Source of the DNA: Primulina eburnea
Taxonomy: Eukaryota > Streptophyta > Magnoliopsida > Lamiales > Gesneriaceae
Assembly (NCBI RefSeq): GCF_022965805.1
Contig: NC_133102.1
Location: 11,390,485 to 11,454,484, forward strand
Reading direction: 5' to 3'
Length of the DNA: 64,000 nucleotides
A program made the position numbers and the translations under genes. Position 1 is the stretch's first letter. Each line of letters starts with the position of its first letter. This document shows, one piece after another, positions 13,101 through 24,571 of the stretch. A model generated the notes under the pieces. It was given only the letters and a program-made list of their open reading frames with translations, did not search any database and was not told the origin of the DNA.

Positions 13101-13503
13101 CTAAAAGTATCACCAATAAAAGGAATCAAGCGTACTGGAAAGAAGGGAAAGTTGCATCCTCGATTTGTGGGACCCTTTGAAGTTATAGAACGAATAGGCA
13201 CTGTGGCTTATCGTCTATCTCTACCCAAAAAATATCTATGGTATACATAATGTATTCCACGTATCACAATTAAGGAAATGCAAAGTAGACTCATCCCAAT
13301 TGATTGCCCACCAACAGATAGATCTGGAAGAAAATCTAGCATATGAAATACAACCTGTGAAAATTTTGAACCAAAGAATAAAGGAACTTCGTGGTCGACC
13401 AATTCAGTTGATAAAAGTGTTATGGAAAAACGACAACATTGAAGAAGCAAAGTGAGAAACAGATAAAGATATGAGATGTCAATATCCGCATTTATTCCAA
13501 TAA
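10130..13503 (+). pseudogene. pol of element 2, broken
   Basis: The protease active site reads DPRATHS where retropepsins have D-T/S-G, so it should be inactive. RT (10389-11516) is nearly intact and has FIDD at about 11200. RNase H, integrase zinc finger (CLSCQM near 12350), integrase core (VSDRDPKF near 12620) and the C-terminal domain follow with stops in between. A chromodomain-like end runs to TAA at 13501. In that tail a TGA at 13453 sits where relatives have a Trp codon. Confidence 0.88.
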
Positions 13504-13540
13504 CTCTTAAACCTGGGGACCAGATTTTTAAAAGAGAGGA

Positions 13541-15695
13541 TGTTGTGACACCCCAAACACAAAGGTGCATAAATGCATTAGTATGACTAAATTTTATTAT
13601 TTTTATTTTTTAACCACACTATTTTTCGGTACAAATTTTATTTGTCCAAAGTATCTAGAAATATCTTAAAATACATCACAATACAATTAAAAATTTATCA
13701 AGTACCATGAGGTTCTCATTCCAAAACCAAATACCCAAAATATAATAAAATATTATAATTAAGCTCAATATATATATGTTAAGTAATTAAGTACAATAAT
13801 CATTAAGTTCAATGTAAGATAATTTATGATTAGTTTCAATACATAGGTTTAATGTAATATAATAATTAAGATTCAAAGTATATAAGAATATTAAGTTTTG
13901 GATAGACATAATCTTTTCTATTTAATAAATAATAAAATTAATATAGATAAATATGAATTCACGGCTATATATAGCTGAACTCTTTTCTCATTTTCAATTC
14001 ACCGAGAAGAAAGAAACGGGAGAGAAAAGAAGAAAGGAAGGAGGAAAAGAGAGAAGAAAAATCTATACCCCTTTCCGAAAAATTCCAATAAATCACCAAC
14101 TATTCACCTCATGTCTTAAAGCAATATAGCACTGGAGGTGATGTAAAAGGAGCGATCAAGAACAAGAAAATCAAACCAAGATATTCTGAAAACGGCAACG
14201 GAATCTCGTTTCAAGCTAGGTACTTTTTGTTCATCTTTCTTATAGCTATACACCAAACTAGAGGTTGACTTGAACACAAAAGTTGTACCTCTTGTTGCAT
14301 AGATAAGGCACATACCGTTCGTCGTCCCAAAATATTGACGGATCTAACATTTTCGGAATGCCAGAGTACATTAGTTATTCATAAAACGATATTTAAATCT
14401 GGTATTGATCGGATAGGAATTTGAAAATACTTTCAACATAAGAATTAAAGATCTTACAAAGTTACATAAGCTGAAAAAACCGGCCGGGCGTGGCCGCCGG
14501 AAGGCCTATCACGTGTCGGAACGGTCGGTGCATGTACCTCACGCGCCGCCGTATCGCCGTTTTTTCGGTGGCCGAACCTTCTTGGTGATGTTTCCAACTT
14601 TTTGGCCAACTTTCGTAATGTTTAGAGATATTTTCTAATTAATATGAATTTTGCGAACTTAAGTAAAATCAACCGGGTTAAATTTTGAACAAAAATAATT
14701 TGGATATGATTAGCTATTATTAAAAACTTTAACATATAAATATCGTTCATAATATATTTTTAGGACTTGCTCCAACAATTCGAATTACTAATCAAGCATA
14801 CACTGTAATTTATCAGGTGAGAAAATTACTATTCATTCTTCTATTAAAGCCTTGGGCGTTTGGCCTGGAAATTTCAATAACATTTATTTAATGTTCAAAT
14901 ATCATTCACAATTCATTTCGATTAATGATATATTTTCTTGAATATTTATGAATGGATTGATATATCATTAATGAATTGAGTCATGGACAACGGATTTTGG
15001 TCCGGAAATTGTGTCCACTGGACAACGAAGCTTCGGCCCGGAAAGTGAGTCTAATGGACAACGGGTCAAAAGTCCCGGGTATATGGTTCATCTGAACAAC
15101 GCGCACCGAATATTTCGGTCCGAAGAATGGTTCACTCGACTCGTAAAATGATCTTATAAGTGCTCAATTAGATCCACCAATGTTAATTTATGAAATTTTC
15201 TTTTATCTATTATTCTTAGTAATTTTAACATTTCTTAACATTCATAACATCTAATTTGTTATGCCTATTACTTCATGCCTAATTATTATGAAGCGCTATT
15301 TTAACTTATTTAAAAGCTATATAATAATTTAAACTCACTAAGTCCTCAAAGACTTAACCCTCTGTTTCTTTTCTTCTATTGTAATTCCAGACACAGGAAC
15401 CCCATAATTGGAACATGAGGAAAATAACTGAAGCTGAAATAAGAGTATTTGAAAGTTGTGATGATCTGTTTATAAATAAATGTTAAGTTTTGCTATAAAA
15501 TAATTGTACATATTTGAAATAATAATGTAAATATTTGTATATAATCTTTTAATAATAGTAGAAAATATTTAAATTTTTATCTACAATATTTTTTTTCTAA
15601 TGGTAAAAATAAAGATAACAGTTCAATAAATAAATATTGTAGAAATGTGGCATTTAATAAGGAAATAATTATGAATTCTTAAACCGGACGTCACA
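13541..15695 (+). repeat. 3' LTR of element 2 (unpaired)
   Basis: The LTR starts TGTTGTGACACCCC directly after a purine tract and ends GACGTCACA, giving TG...CA ends. The exact start may be 13541 or 13544. It is about 2.15 kb and AT-rich, with a GC-rich patch near 14480-14560 and a degenerate tandem repeat at 14983-15135. No partner LTR exists in the window, so the target duplication cannot be checked. Confidence 0.75.
14983..15135 (+). repeat. Degenerate tandem repeat inside the LTR
   Basis: Four imperfect units of about 35-44 bp each begin with a TGGACAACG-like core and carry a TCGGTCCGGA-like second half (starts near 14983, 15018, 15054 and 15092). Confidence 0.7.
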
Positions 15696-16200
15696 TAGCT
15701 ACTACAATAAATTAAATATGGATACTCTATGTTCGAATTTATAATAACTTATTTATGTAGTAGATAACTTATAAGATTTTAAGATAAGCATATATTTTAT
15801 GTCCAATTAGATGCAGTTTATTAAACTTCTTCCATTTGAACACCAACACAATCTTTTCCTAACTATTTTCACTTTTATAAATTCATTGTACTTTAATATT
15901 TTTTTTACTTTTTTAAGCACAATTCTAACTTGAAATAATAATAGTATGATCAATATCTAAAAGAAAATAAAAAATTAATATACTCATCATATTTATATAT
16001 TTTAAAATTAAATTATTAAATAAGGCTTATACAAATATGAATACATAATTAGTTTCTCTGAAAAAAATATAAATATGTTGGACTACAAACCTGAATAAGA
16101 TACGTAAGAGGTGTCCTACCCTGTAGTATATATGAAAATATATAATTTCTTCTTTTCCGTATTTTTTTTTCCTTTTAAATAAATTACTATAAAAGAACCT
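15696..16200. other. AT-rich spacer
   Basis: No gene or repeat is recognised. The right part (16100-16200) is the presumed promoter side of the DUF1644 gene and contains TATA-like runs. Confidence 0.4.
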
Positions 16201-16460
16201 CCTTTCGTCTTACAGCGTCGGTCATATTTGGGCACTGGTTTTCTGCAGCTATCAAATCCTCCGACCGGACGGTCACTTTCGAATCGAGTCGGTTCACGGG
16301 TTCATATGAATTTCCGATCTCTCAAAGCCCTGTGCCCTATTACTTTACCTCGTGTTAATTCTCTGCAAGTGTAAATCTGAGAAATTTAATCGCCGCACGG
16401 AATTGTTTTGCTGGTGTTATAGTCGGCGGAGGTCGATCACTTTGCGATTTAGTGTTTGAG
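16200..16460 (+). other. Probable 5' non-coding leader exon of the DUF1644 gene
   Basis: The composition rises abruptly in GC at about 16200, and the stretch ends in TTTGAG followed by GTACTTG at 16461, a good splice donor. No long frame is present. The coding frame begins at 19814, which implies a leader intron of about 3.2 kb. A likely acceptor is the TGTGTAG near 19630-19637, but this is not certain. Confidence 0.5.
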
Positions 16461-17031
16461 GTACTTGATTTCTGGTTTTTTGTTTATTTAGTGATTTTTT
16501 AGTTCTTCGGGGGCCTAATTGTTTGTGTAATTTCTGTTTTCGGTGGTTTGATTTGGGTAATTATGTGTGAATTCGGGTTTTGATTTCTTATATGGAGAAG
16601 ATTTTTGAGAGTTTACTCGTCATGATTTGTTCGTGTTCGATTCTGGTATCTGTAAAGTCAATATACTGCGTTGATTAGAATTCTGAAAAATTAATTATCT
16701 TTTTAAAGAACATAATGAAACGAAGTTAGCTGTGATTGGTTTCCGGTGACCGAATTTTTAAGAAATTTTATCCTTTTGTTTTTAGTTGAATGATATCGGA
16801 ATTAACATAAAGTTTCATCGAAGAACAAAAATCACCAGATCTGTAATATTAGATAAATTTTAGAAAGAAAGATTCTTTCTTTTCTGTTGTAAATTATTTG
16901 TCTTGTTGACATGGATAAAACCTAGGTTTTCAATTTAGCAACGAGATTCTTTAATCCACACAAAGCACAAGGAAAATTTGAATTACACTTTTTTTTTCTT
17001 GGTATTTCTCTCATACAGAGGTTATGCATTA

Positions 17032-17745
17032 GGGCATCTCCAACCCTATTCTCCATTTTTTCATTCTCTATACTCCAAAATGGAGTATTGCATTCTCTAT
17101 TTAAAAAATCTTCTCCAACCCATATTCTCTAAATTTTATAAATTCTTTATTTTTTATATTTTTTATTCCAAATTATTTAATATAAAAATAGTAATTATGT
17201 AATATGATATTAAACAAATTAAATTAAATGTGACTCATTTTTTTAAAACATAATTCATTTATTTTGACATCAAATTTCAAGCCGCATACAACATTAAAAC
17301 ACATACATAGATCGATATAAAATTATCCCACTATCCCATTACTACCCACTAAAGTATTTGAATGACATCCACACTACCCACTATCCCACTAACATCTATC
17401 CTTCTATAAAATACTCTTTCATCCCTAATTCATTCTCTCCAAGCATAATGAAGTCATCTCGACGTGGTCCTGGTTTCTCAATTGAGGAGGACAAACTTCT
17501 TGTGACAATTTATCTCGACATCTCCCAAAATCTTATTATTGGCATAAACCAGTCAAATGATAGCTTGTGGTCTCGAGTGGCAGCCAGTTACAACGAGCAA
17601 CTCACTAGTCCGTCAACAGAGCATCGTACTATGAGGGCCCTTCAATGTCGATGGTCCAACATAAGTAGGGCTGTCCAAAGTTTTAGTGGATGTATTCGTC
17701 AAGTGGAACTTAGACACCAAAGTTGGTGCATCGGAAAATGCCATT
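17032..17745 (+). repeat. Left inverted arm of the Harbinger-type element
   Basis: About 714 bp, the inverse of 18866-19567. It carries an open copy of the ORF1 N-terminal part (about 17358-17745, with RRGPGFSIEEDKLL and RWSNISRAVQ). That copy lacks the frameshift found in the right arm, but after an extra T near 17725 it runs into unrelated sequence. Confidence 0.88.
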
Positions 17746-18135
17746 CTCCAAAATTGCAAATACACCCTTTAACTTTTTTTTATATTAATTTCATATATTT
17801 TAATGTTTATTCAATACTTTTACTAAATCTTAATGATTTTTTGGTATTATTTAATTTATTTCAAGTTTTCTCATTTTTTATTATTTATTTATTTATTGTA
17901 ATTGAATTATTTTGATGAAAAAAACAAATGAAAATAATAATTAAATAAGATTGTGAAATGATACATTACATGTTTTTTTCAACACAAATCGAATTAGTTA
18001 ACTTGAGATAAATTAAACATGCATACACATTAAAACATAAAAAACAGTTCACATTAAAACATATAAAATAGACGATCATAAAACAAACCAACAACTTAAA
18101 ACAAACACTCACAAGCAATACACATTGACATATTT

Positions 18136-19251
18136 TTATTCCACTGCAATGATGACTAAACAGTAGTACTCTCCTAGATCGGACCCGGATGGAGAAGTTC
18201 CGCCGAAGAACTGGCCAAACAGATTAGAAGATCCGTCGGCTCCATCACCTTTTGCTGCTCTTTTCTGCCAAATGTTTTGTTGTTCTTTGAGCAAGTATGC
18301 ACGGAATGATTCATCAACAGACATAGGGTTCATCCGTAATATTTTATTTTCTTCTTTCCAAGCCAATAGAGCGTTCCTTTCTTTCTGAACATCAATGAGT
18401 TGTTGTCGATGGGTCTCGGCATTCTCCATTGCAGTCATCATTTTCTCACTGCATTTGGCCATGGTGGAAATATCGTTTGAGTAATCTTCAGTGGCTTTTC
18501 TTTTGGCTTTTGCTTTTTTTATGCCGATTGGTCGCTGAGTACTCCCTGATGGGCTATCTTCATCTAGGTTTACATCAAACCCAGATAGTCCCGGAAAATC
18601 TGGTGTTGGGGATTCTGTGTTGGGTGAGTAGTCAGACTGGGAGGAGTTCATACAGTTTGATATGAAACCAGGTAAGGTAGCGTTGGATGACCTAAACTTC
18701 TCCTGGTCTTTTAGTAAAGACCGAACATGATCCAATCTCCATGTTGACCCAGATTGCTTAAATAATTCTTTTGCTTCTTCAAGCTTTAAAAACGTGTTAG
18801 TTGTATGTTATTTACACACTAAAAATTAAAATATTTAAAGAATATTTGAACATTTGTACTCACAATGTCTTTCTCCGATGCACCACTTTGGTGTCTAAGT
18901 TCCAATTGACGAATACATCCACTAAAACTTTGGACAGCCCTACTTATGTTGGACCATCGACATTGAAGGGCCCTCATAGTACGATGCTCTGTTGACGGAC
19001 TAGTGAGTTGCTCGTTGTAACTGGCTGCCACTCGAGACCAAAATGCTATCATTTGACTGGTTTATGCCAATAATAGGATTTTGGGAGATGTCGAGATAAA
19101 TTGTCACAAGAAGTTTGTCCTCCTCAATTGAGAAACCAGGACCACGTCGAGATGAATTCATTATGCTTGGAGAGAATGAATTAGGGGTGGAAGAGTATTT
19201 TATAGAAGGATAGATGTTAGTGGGATAGTGGGTAGTGTGGATGTCATTCAA
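18136..19251 (-). pseudogene. Harbinger ORF1-like Myb/SANT (trihelix-type) protein, frameshifted
   Basis: Exon 1 (19251-18864) encodes a SANT/Myb-like domain with FSIEEDKLLVTIYLDISQNPIIG, RWSNISRAVQ and FSGCIRQLELRHQSGASEKDI. A donor GTGAGT follows at 18863. The intron is about 80 bp and ends in AAAG at 18784. Exon 2 (18783-18136) continues with LEEAKELFKQ, a basic KKAKAKRK stretch and a C-terminal helical region, as in plant NAM-associated or GST-T3-like ORF1 proteins. One extra base near 19036 shifts the frame in exon 1. In Harbinger elements ORF1 acts with the transposase, which is absent here. Confidence 0.8.
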
Positions 19252-19567
19252 ATGCTTTAGTGGGTAGTAATGGGATAGTGGGATAATTTTATATCGATCA
19301 ATGTATGTGTTTTAATGTTGTCTGCGGCTTGAAATTTGATGTCAAAATAAATGAATTATGTTTTAAAAAAATGAGTCACATTTAATTTAATTTGTTTAAT
19401 ATCATATTACATAATTACTATTTTTATATTAAATAATTTGGAATAAAAAATAAAGAATTTATAAAATTTAGAGAATATGGGTTGGAGAAGATTTTTTAAT
19501 AGAGAATGCAATACTCCATTTCGGAGTATAGAGAATGAAAAAATGGAGAATAGGGTTGGAGATGCCC
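18866..19567 (-). repeat. Right inverted arm of the Harbinger-type element
   Basis: About 702 bp, the inverse of the left arm. A transcript through the intron could fold the two arms into a hairpin with a loop of about 1.1 kb (17746-18865). Confidence 0.88.
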
Positions 19568-19813
19568 TTAATCTTTAAACCCTCTCATGTTATGCAGTTT
19601 TTAGAATATTTTGTTTGCTGGGTTCGGCTTGTGTAGACATGTTAATTTATAACTAAACTGAATTTTTTGAGCTGTCTGAATTGTAGAGAAATACAGTATT
19701 ATTGTTTCTTTTATGCATTGAAACGATGAACAATTCATAACTAGCTTCTTCATGAAATGAAGCCTCAGCCAGTTGCGGCTAACTAAATTCCAAAAAATTG
19801 CTCCACTTCTGAA

Positions 19814-20509
19814 ATGCCAAAAGATGGAAGGGCATCTTTTGACCGGGCTAGAGTATCTCCTTATTCTTGCAGCTTGAAGGACACAGGTGGAAGCTCATCG
19901 CCTCTTGTTGGGGATGAAAGAGAATGGGAAGAAGCCCGATGCCCCATTTGCATGGAGCATCCACACAATGCTGTCCTGTTACTATGTTCCTCCCAGGAGA
20001 AAGGTTGTCGCCCTTTCATGTGCGACACGAGCTACCGACACTCAAATTGCCTTGATCAATATCGAAAGTCATTTTCATCTTCAACGTCGGCAGGACAGAA
20101 GTATGACCTCATTTGCCCCCTTTGTCGGGGATGTATCACAGGATGGGTTGTCAAAGAGCCTGCAAGGAGGTTCATGAACTCGAAAACAAGATGCTGTTCT
20201 CTAGAAAAATGCAATTTCAGTGGAAATTATACCGAGCTAAGGAAGCATGCTAGACTTGAACACCCCTCTGATCATCCATCAGAAACCAGTGCAATCCGGC
20301 AATCAAACTGGACAATGTTGGAGCGACAACTAGATATCAATGATGCACTTGTGTACCAGTTGGATTTTGAAGATGCTTGGGATGGGTGGCCTAGCTGGGA
20401 TGAGTTGGGGGATGCTGATTTTTGGAGTGATGGAACCTTTTTCGATTTCCCTATGGAAGAAATGCCTGATTTTGAAGCTGACGTGTTTGGGAGTCTACCT
20501 CTAATCTGA
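19814..20509 (+). CDS. DUF1644 family zinc-finger protein
   Basis: The 231-residue frame starts with MPKDGRASFDRARVSPY, a typical start for this plant-specific family. The conserved domain has CPICMEHPHNAVLLLCSS, then CRPFMCDTSYRHSNCLDQY, then CPLCRGCITGW at about residues 43-110, and a second Cys/His cluster (CCSLEKCNFSG, HARLEHP). The spaced Cys and His residues resemble a RING-like zinc-binding fold. Family members are linked to stress and hormone responses, and their biochemical role is not settled. The C-terminus is acidic and Trp-rich. The coding part has no intron. The gene has a leader intron carrying a Harbinger-type element. A second open frame starts just after the stop. Confidence 0.9.
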   Translation: MPKDGRASFDRARVSPYSCSLKDTGGSSSPLVGDEREWEEARCPICMEHPHNAVLLLCSSQEKGCRPFMCDTSYRHSNCLDQYRKSFSSSTSAGQKYDLICPLCRGCITGWVVKEPARRFMNSKTRCCSLEKCNFSGNYTELRKHARLEHPSDHPSETSAIRQSNWTMLERQLDINDALVYQLDFEDAWDGWPSWDELGDADFWSDGTFFDFPMEEMPDFEADVFGSLPLI

Positions 20510-20540
20510 TTCCACTTTGTTCACATCTCTGGAGACAGAG

Positions 20541-21065
20541 ATGAGCGATTCTGATTTCTCAGGAGAATACGACAGTCTTCATTGGAGATCAACGGCAGAC
20601 AATTCAAGTCCAAGCTCTAACAATCAAAGTAACTCGTTGAGTTCAGTTCCAACATCGATGTATAACAGAGAAAATAATCCAACCATTTCCGAGCCCAGTC
20701 AAACATCACTCAGTCAAAGAGGGAATCCCTTGTTGATTTCCAGATCAACATTGAGCTATCCCATAGAAAACAATCCAACCATTTCAGGGTCGAATCCTAG
20801 GTCAAACAATGGAGGAGGAAATTCCTTCTCGATTTCAAGGTCAATAGCAAGGTATGATAGAGAAAACAATCGTACCAATTCAAGATCGCGATCGAGTTAT
20901 GAAAGAGAGAATTACATTACTTATTCAAGATCGAGATCAAGTTATAGAGGGGAAAATGCGTCAATAAATTCAAGAACAAGCAGTCGCACCGAAGAAGACG
21001 CCCGTTTTGCAAGACGAGCTGGATTTAGGGACTTTCCTGCTGTTTCAAGACAACGGTCGCCTTGA
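20541..21065 (+). CDS. Ser/Arg/Asn-rich repetitive open frame just downstream of DUF1644
   Basis: This frame of about 174 codons (ATG 20541; open upstream to about 20517) begins 7-31 bases after the DUF1644 stop, in another frame. It encodes imperfect repeats such as SRSRSSYERENYITYSRSRS and NPTISEPS-like units, a low-complexity Ser/Arg pattern. It could be the true C-terminus of the DUF1644 gene separated by a frameshift, a second cistron, or an open 3' UTR. No domain is recognised. The length and clean amino-acid pattern argue against chance, but expression is unknown. Confidence 0.4.
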   Translation: MSDSDFSGEYDSLHWRSTADNSSPSSNNQSNSLSSVPTSMYNRENNPTISEPSQTSLSQRGNPLLISRSTLSYPIENNPTISGSNPRSNNGGGNSFSISRSIARYDRENNRTNSRSRSSYERENYITYSRSRSSYRGENASINSRTSSRTEEDARFARRAGFRDFPAVSRQRSP

Positions 21066-21245
21066 AGAACAATCTAAAATTGTACCAAAAATGCATCTTT
21101 TGTTGTTTCTTCGAAATGGGATTTAAGTTCAGGATGTATTTCATTTGGACACGTGTAGCTTTTGGTTTGGTTTCTTCATATTGAATTCCATTTGGTATTC
21201 ATGTAGTCCATTGACTTCTTTTTATTAGGGTTCGAATTTATATAC
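21066..21245. other. 3' flank of the DUF1644 gene
   Basis: AT-rich sequence after the downstream frame. The last five bases, TATAC at 21241-21245, are the left target duplication of the copia element. Confidence 0.5.
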
Positions 21246-22325
21246 GGAATGGAAATATATTTTCTTTATTTAATTGATATAATTTCTTATCTTAAATAAT
21301 TTCCCTAATATTATTTATTTCTTGTTGATTTGATTGAGTATAATATTTAATTATGGTTTTGTCTTTCTAGATAATTATGTTAAGATTTTATTGTGATATA
21401 ATATCTTCCTTAAATTTAATTTCTTATTGATAATATTATGTGGAATATTGAGTTTGCCTTTTCTAGATATTATATTTATGATTATGATTTAATGAGATAT
21501 GGTATCAATGTTTAAAAAGAGTTTATTTCTAATTAAACTCTCACATTCCTTGTGAAATAGGTTTCCTTGAAGAATAAAAGTCCACATCTATAAATAAGAG
21601 ATCAAAGACATTGTTGAAGCTCTCTCTCTCACTCTCTCTTCTCTCTCTTGTGCACAAGGCTTCTCGATTATTCATACACGCACTTTGGAGAGAGCTCTTG
21701 GATTGATGATTCATGTATACTTTTAAGAGAGAGCTTTTTCGATGTATATGGTTTTCACTCTTCGCTTGGAGGTTTTCATGAATGCATAACTTATGCACTT
21801 TTGCACGTTCAGAATTTCAGAGAAAACCTTATTCAAGAGACGTGCTGTGTTTGAAGAGTTGTGACAGGGTGTTGCCGTGAATGTTGGGAACATCTCCAGA
21901 CAATATCTGGGAAGATGTTGGCCAAAGATTGCTTCTCTTGGATCTACTGTTTGGCAACACGTTTTTGCTTTCTTGTTTTAGTTTTATTCTGGTTGTTTGT
22001 TTTTAGAAAGCATTTGTTTTCTCAACTTGTGTCATAATCACTAGTGTTAGGTTTTTGTGCAAACATTGTGGTTTTCTAGTGATTAATTTTTGCCATAAGG
22101 CACCGCACAAGTATTTATACTTGTGCATATTTAATCTTGTCCATTTATTTATTTCAAGTCAATTTGTGTTGTAAAATATAATTTTCCGCTGCATGTAGAT
22201 GTTGTCCGAGATGTTGTAACATCTGGCACAACATTTAATTCTGACAAAACACAAATTCACTATTTCACATCATATTCTGAGATTCTTATTATTTGTGATA
22301 TCTGTCGGACAAAATAATCCTTACA
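21246..22325 (+). repeat. 5' LTR of element 3
   Basis: 1080 bp, ending CCTTACA. It contains a (CT)n-rich tract near 21620-21650 and two copies of the palindromic motif (near 21867 and at 22200-22233). Confidence 0.92.
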
Positions 22326-22327
22326 AG

Positions 22328-22340
22328 TGGTATCAGAGCC
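22328..22340 (+). other. Primer binding site of element 3 (tRNA-Met)
   Basis: TGGTATCAGAGCC two bases after the 5' LTR, complementary to the 3' end of initiator tRNA-Met. Confidence 0.95.
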
Positions 22341-22398
22341 AACTCTTGATATACTAAGTGCTGATTCTGGTTTTTATTTTTTTTGACAGACATATTTA

Positions 22399-24198
22399 AT
22401 GGACACATCACTTGCAAACAGAGCACTTCGACCACCAGCTCCTAAACCTCCTGTCCAACAACAGTTTCGACCAAGGAATGAAGAAAAACGCTGGTTGCAA
22501 GTGAATCCTTTAGGTGTTGCCACACCTGGCCGCAACATCTGCAAAAATTCAGTATGTTTGAACTCCACAACTTCTAGAAATTTAAGTGGTGATGATGGAT
22601 CAGATACTGATTATGAAGAACTCACTCTTGAGAGTGTGCAAAAGCTGTATGAAGAGCTGTTTGAAGATTGGACCAAGACAAACAAGTTGAACTCAAGTCT
22701 CATGAAGGAGAACGTTGAACTAAAAGCCGTAGTTGCCAAACTTGAAGTACTTTTGAGCAAAAAGGATTCGGAACTTGGTAAGACCAAAGAAGAGCTTCAA
22801 AAGGCAACAGAAACTTTGTCCAAATTCAATTCAAATACATCCAAGCTTGAATCCATACTTTTGATGGGAAGAGATGACAAGAAAGACTTAGACTTCAAAG
22901 ATAATGTGTTTGAGATTGGTGAATCTTCCAAGTCGACTATCTTTGTGAAGGGAAAGGATGATACATCTATACAACCACAATCCAAACCGCCGATCAAAAG
23001 ATCTCCTTCAAAAAGACAACATGTTGAACCTGTGCCTAAGAAAAGAAAACGCAGGTATGTATGTCATTATTGTTTTAAGCCTGGACATATCAGGCCATAC
23101 TGTTTTAAACTCAAGGATGACTGCATGAATCGAAAGTCGAGCAGGATGTTACCCCGAATGTTGTCCAACATTTCCCGCAACACCTCCCACCATCGACCTA
23201 CAGTAAGACAAATTTGGGTATCAAAGGTAAAAACTCACTGTAATGTTGTCTATACTTCATTGAAAACTAATACTGCAGATCATTGGTACTTTGATAGTGG
23301 AAGCTCACGCCACATGACAGGTTCAAGAGAACATCTCATCGATTATGTTGAACAAAATTGTGGTAGAGTGACCTATGGAGGGGGAGCTAAAGGAAAGATT
23401 GTGGGAAAGGGAACTTTGAATGTGGAAGGAGTACCAAAGCTCCACAATGTGCTTCATGTTGAAGGATTAAATTTGAATTTTATAAGCATAAGCCAATTGT
23501 GTGATGATAATTTGCTTGTTAAGTTTGATAGACATGCTTGTGAAGTTTTTGATGAAACTGATATGTGCATTATGACAGGTACAAGGTCTTCGGACAATTT
23601 CTACCAAATAGGTGAAGAACTTTCATGCAAACATGCAGAAGTTAGTGAACTCGACCTATGGCATCAAAAACTTGGACATGCTAGTTTCAAAACCCTGAAG
23701 AATTTGAGTATACGAGGTATGCCTAACCTATCATCTAGTACACCATATGTTTGTGGAGATTGTCAAAAGGGTAAGCAAACTCGCGTGTCACATCACATGT
23801 TTCCCCACTTTGGGACAACACGTTGCCTCGAATTGCTACACATGAATCTTATGGGTCCTGTAGAAGTGGAAAGTTTTGGGGATCTCAAAAAGAAAACAGC
23901 TGAAGATGATGTGGATGAGTTTCTGGAAATTCCAATATCACTGGAAAATGCAGATGTTGTCCCAGATGTTGCAACATCTGACACTGAAGTCAATGAAGCC
24001 GCGGACGAAACGAATAATGATGATGACGCAGTAGATGATGGGCAGAATATTCCAAGTAAAATTCAGAAAAACCATCCATCATCTCAAATAATTGGAAGTA
24101 TGCATGAAGGTGTCCAAACTCGAAAGAAAGAAAAAGTGGATTACCGAAAGATGGCTGGACTTATTTGCATGAGCTCCTTATACTCACAGATTAAGTGA
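22399..24198 (+). pseudogene. gag-protease-pre-integrase fusion frame of element 3, deleted
   Basis: This 599-codon frame stays open across at least one large deletion. It has a short N-terminus, a coiled-coil-like Lys/Glu/Leu segment (residues about 75-145), a CCHC knuckle CHYCFKPGHIRPYC (about 217-230), the protease site WYFDSGSSRHMTG (about 298-310), and a GAG-pre-integrase part with LWHQKLGH and CGDCQKGKQ. The start of integrase (LELLHMNLMGPVEVESFG) is joined directly to the acidic linker that normally precedes RT. The integrase catalytic core is missing, and the gag capsid domain also looks shortened. Confidence 0.85.
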
Positions 24199-24571
24199 AT
24201 ATCTACTGAAAATTGGCTTCAAACGAGGTGAGGTAGACAAAACTCTTTTTATTCAGAAATCTAAAGGTGAGATTCTTTTTGTCAAGCTTTTGTTTATGAT
24301 TTCTCACAATTTTCATGGGTCAGTTTCATTAGAGAGAAATCGGATACTGTGTAATTCTAGTACAATTGATATTTCAAAAAAATCCAGTAAACACTCTCGA
24401 ACAAAACACATTGACATTAGACGTCACTTTATTCGAGATTTAGTAGAAAAAAGATTGATTCGAATTGAATTTGTTGATACAAATAACCAAATGGCTGATA
24501 TATTCACAAAAGCATTAGTTTTTTTTAGACTCTCCACCCTTAGGAAATCTCTCAGCATGTGTTCTGCCTGA
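24199..24571 (+). pseudogene. RT and RNase H remnants of element 3
   Basis: After the TGA, short pieces of the copia RT end (GFKRGEVDKTLFIQK in another frame) and the RNase H end (HSRTKHIDIRRHFIRDLVE, NNQMADIFTKAL) remain. They are joined by further deletions and are non-functional. Confidence 0.8.

Larger units (their letters stand above)
9066..15695 (+). mobile_element. 5'-truncated Ty3/gypsy element (element 2)
   Basis: Plus-strand gag and pol remnants are followed by a purine tract (AAAAGAGAGGA, 13530-13540) and a single long LTR (13541-15695). No matching LTR or primer site is found upstream, so the 5' LTR and leader were lost or never copied. Coding blocks are gag 9105-10130, protease 10130-10380, RT 10389-11516, RNase H 11517-12000, integrase 12000-13250 and a chromodomain-like tail to 13503. 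It lies next to the 3' end of the split host exon. Confidence 0.88.
17032..19567 (-). mobile_element. PIF/Harbinger-type element with long inverted arms, in the leader intron
   Basis: The ends are GGGCATCTCCAACCC and its reverse complement, flanked by TTA at 17029-17031 and 19568-19570. A 3-bp TTA duplication and this terminus type fit PIF/Harbinger. The terminal repeats are very long: 17032-17745 and 18866-19567 are inverted copies of each other, including the first part of an ORF1-type gene. Only the Myb/SANT-like ORF1 is present. No DDE transposase frame is seen, so the element is non-autonomous. Confidence 0.88.
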
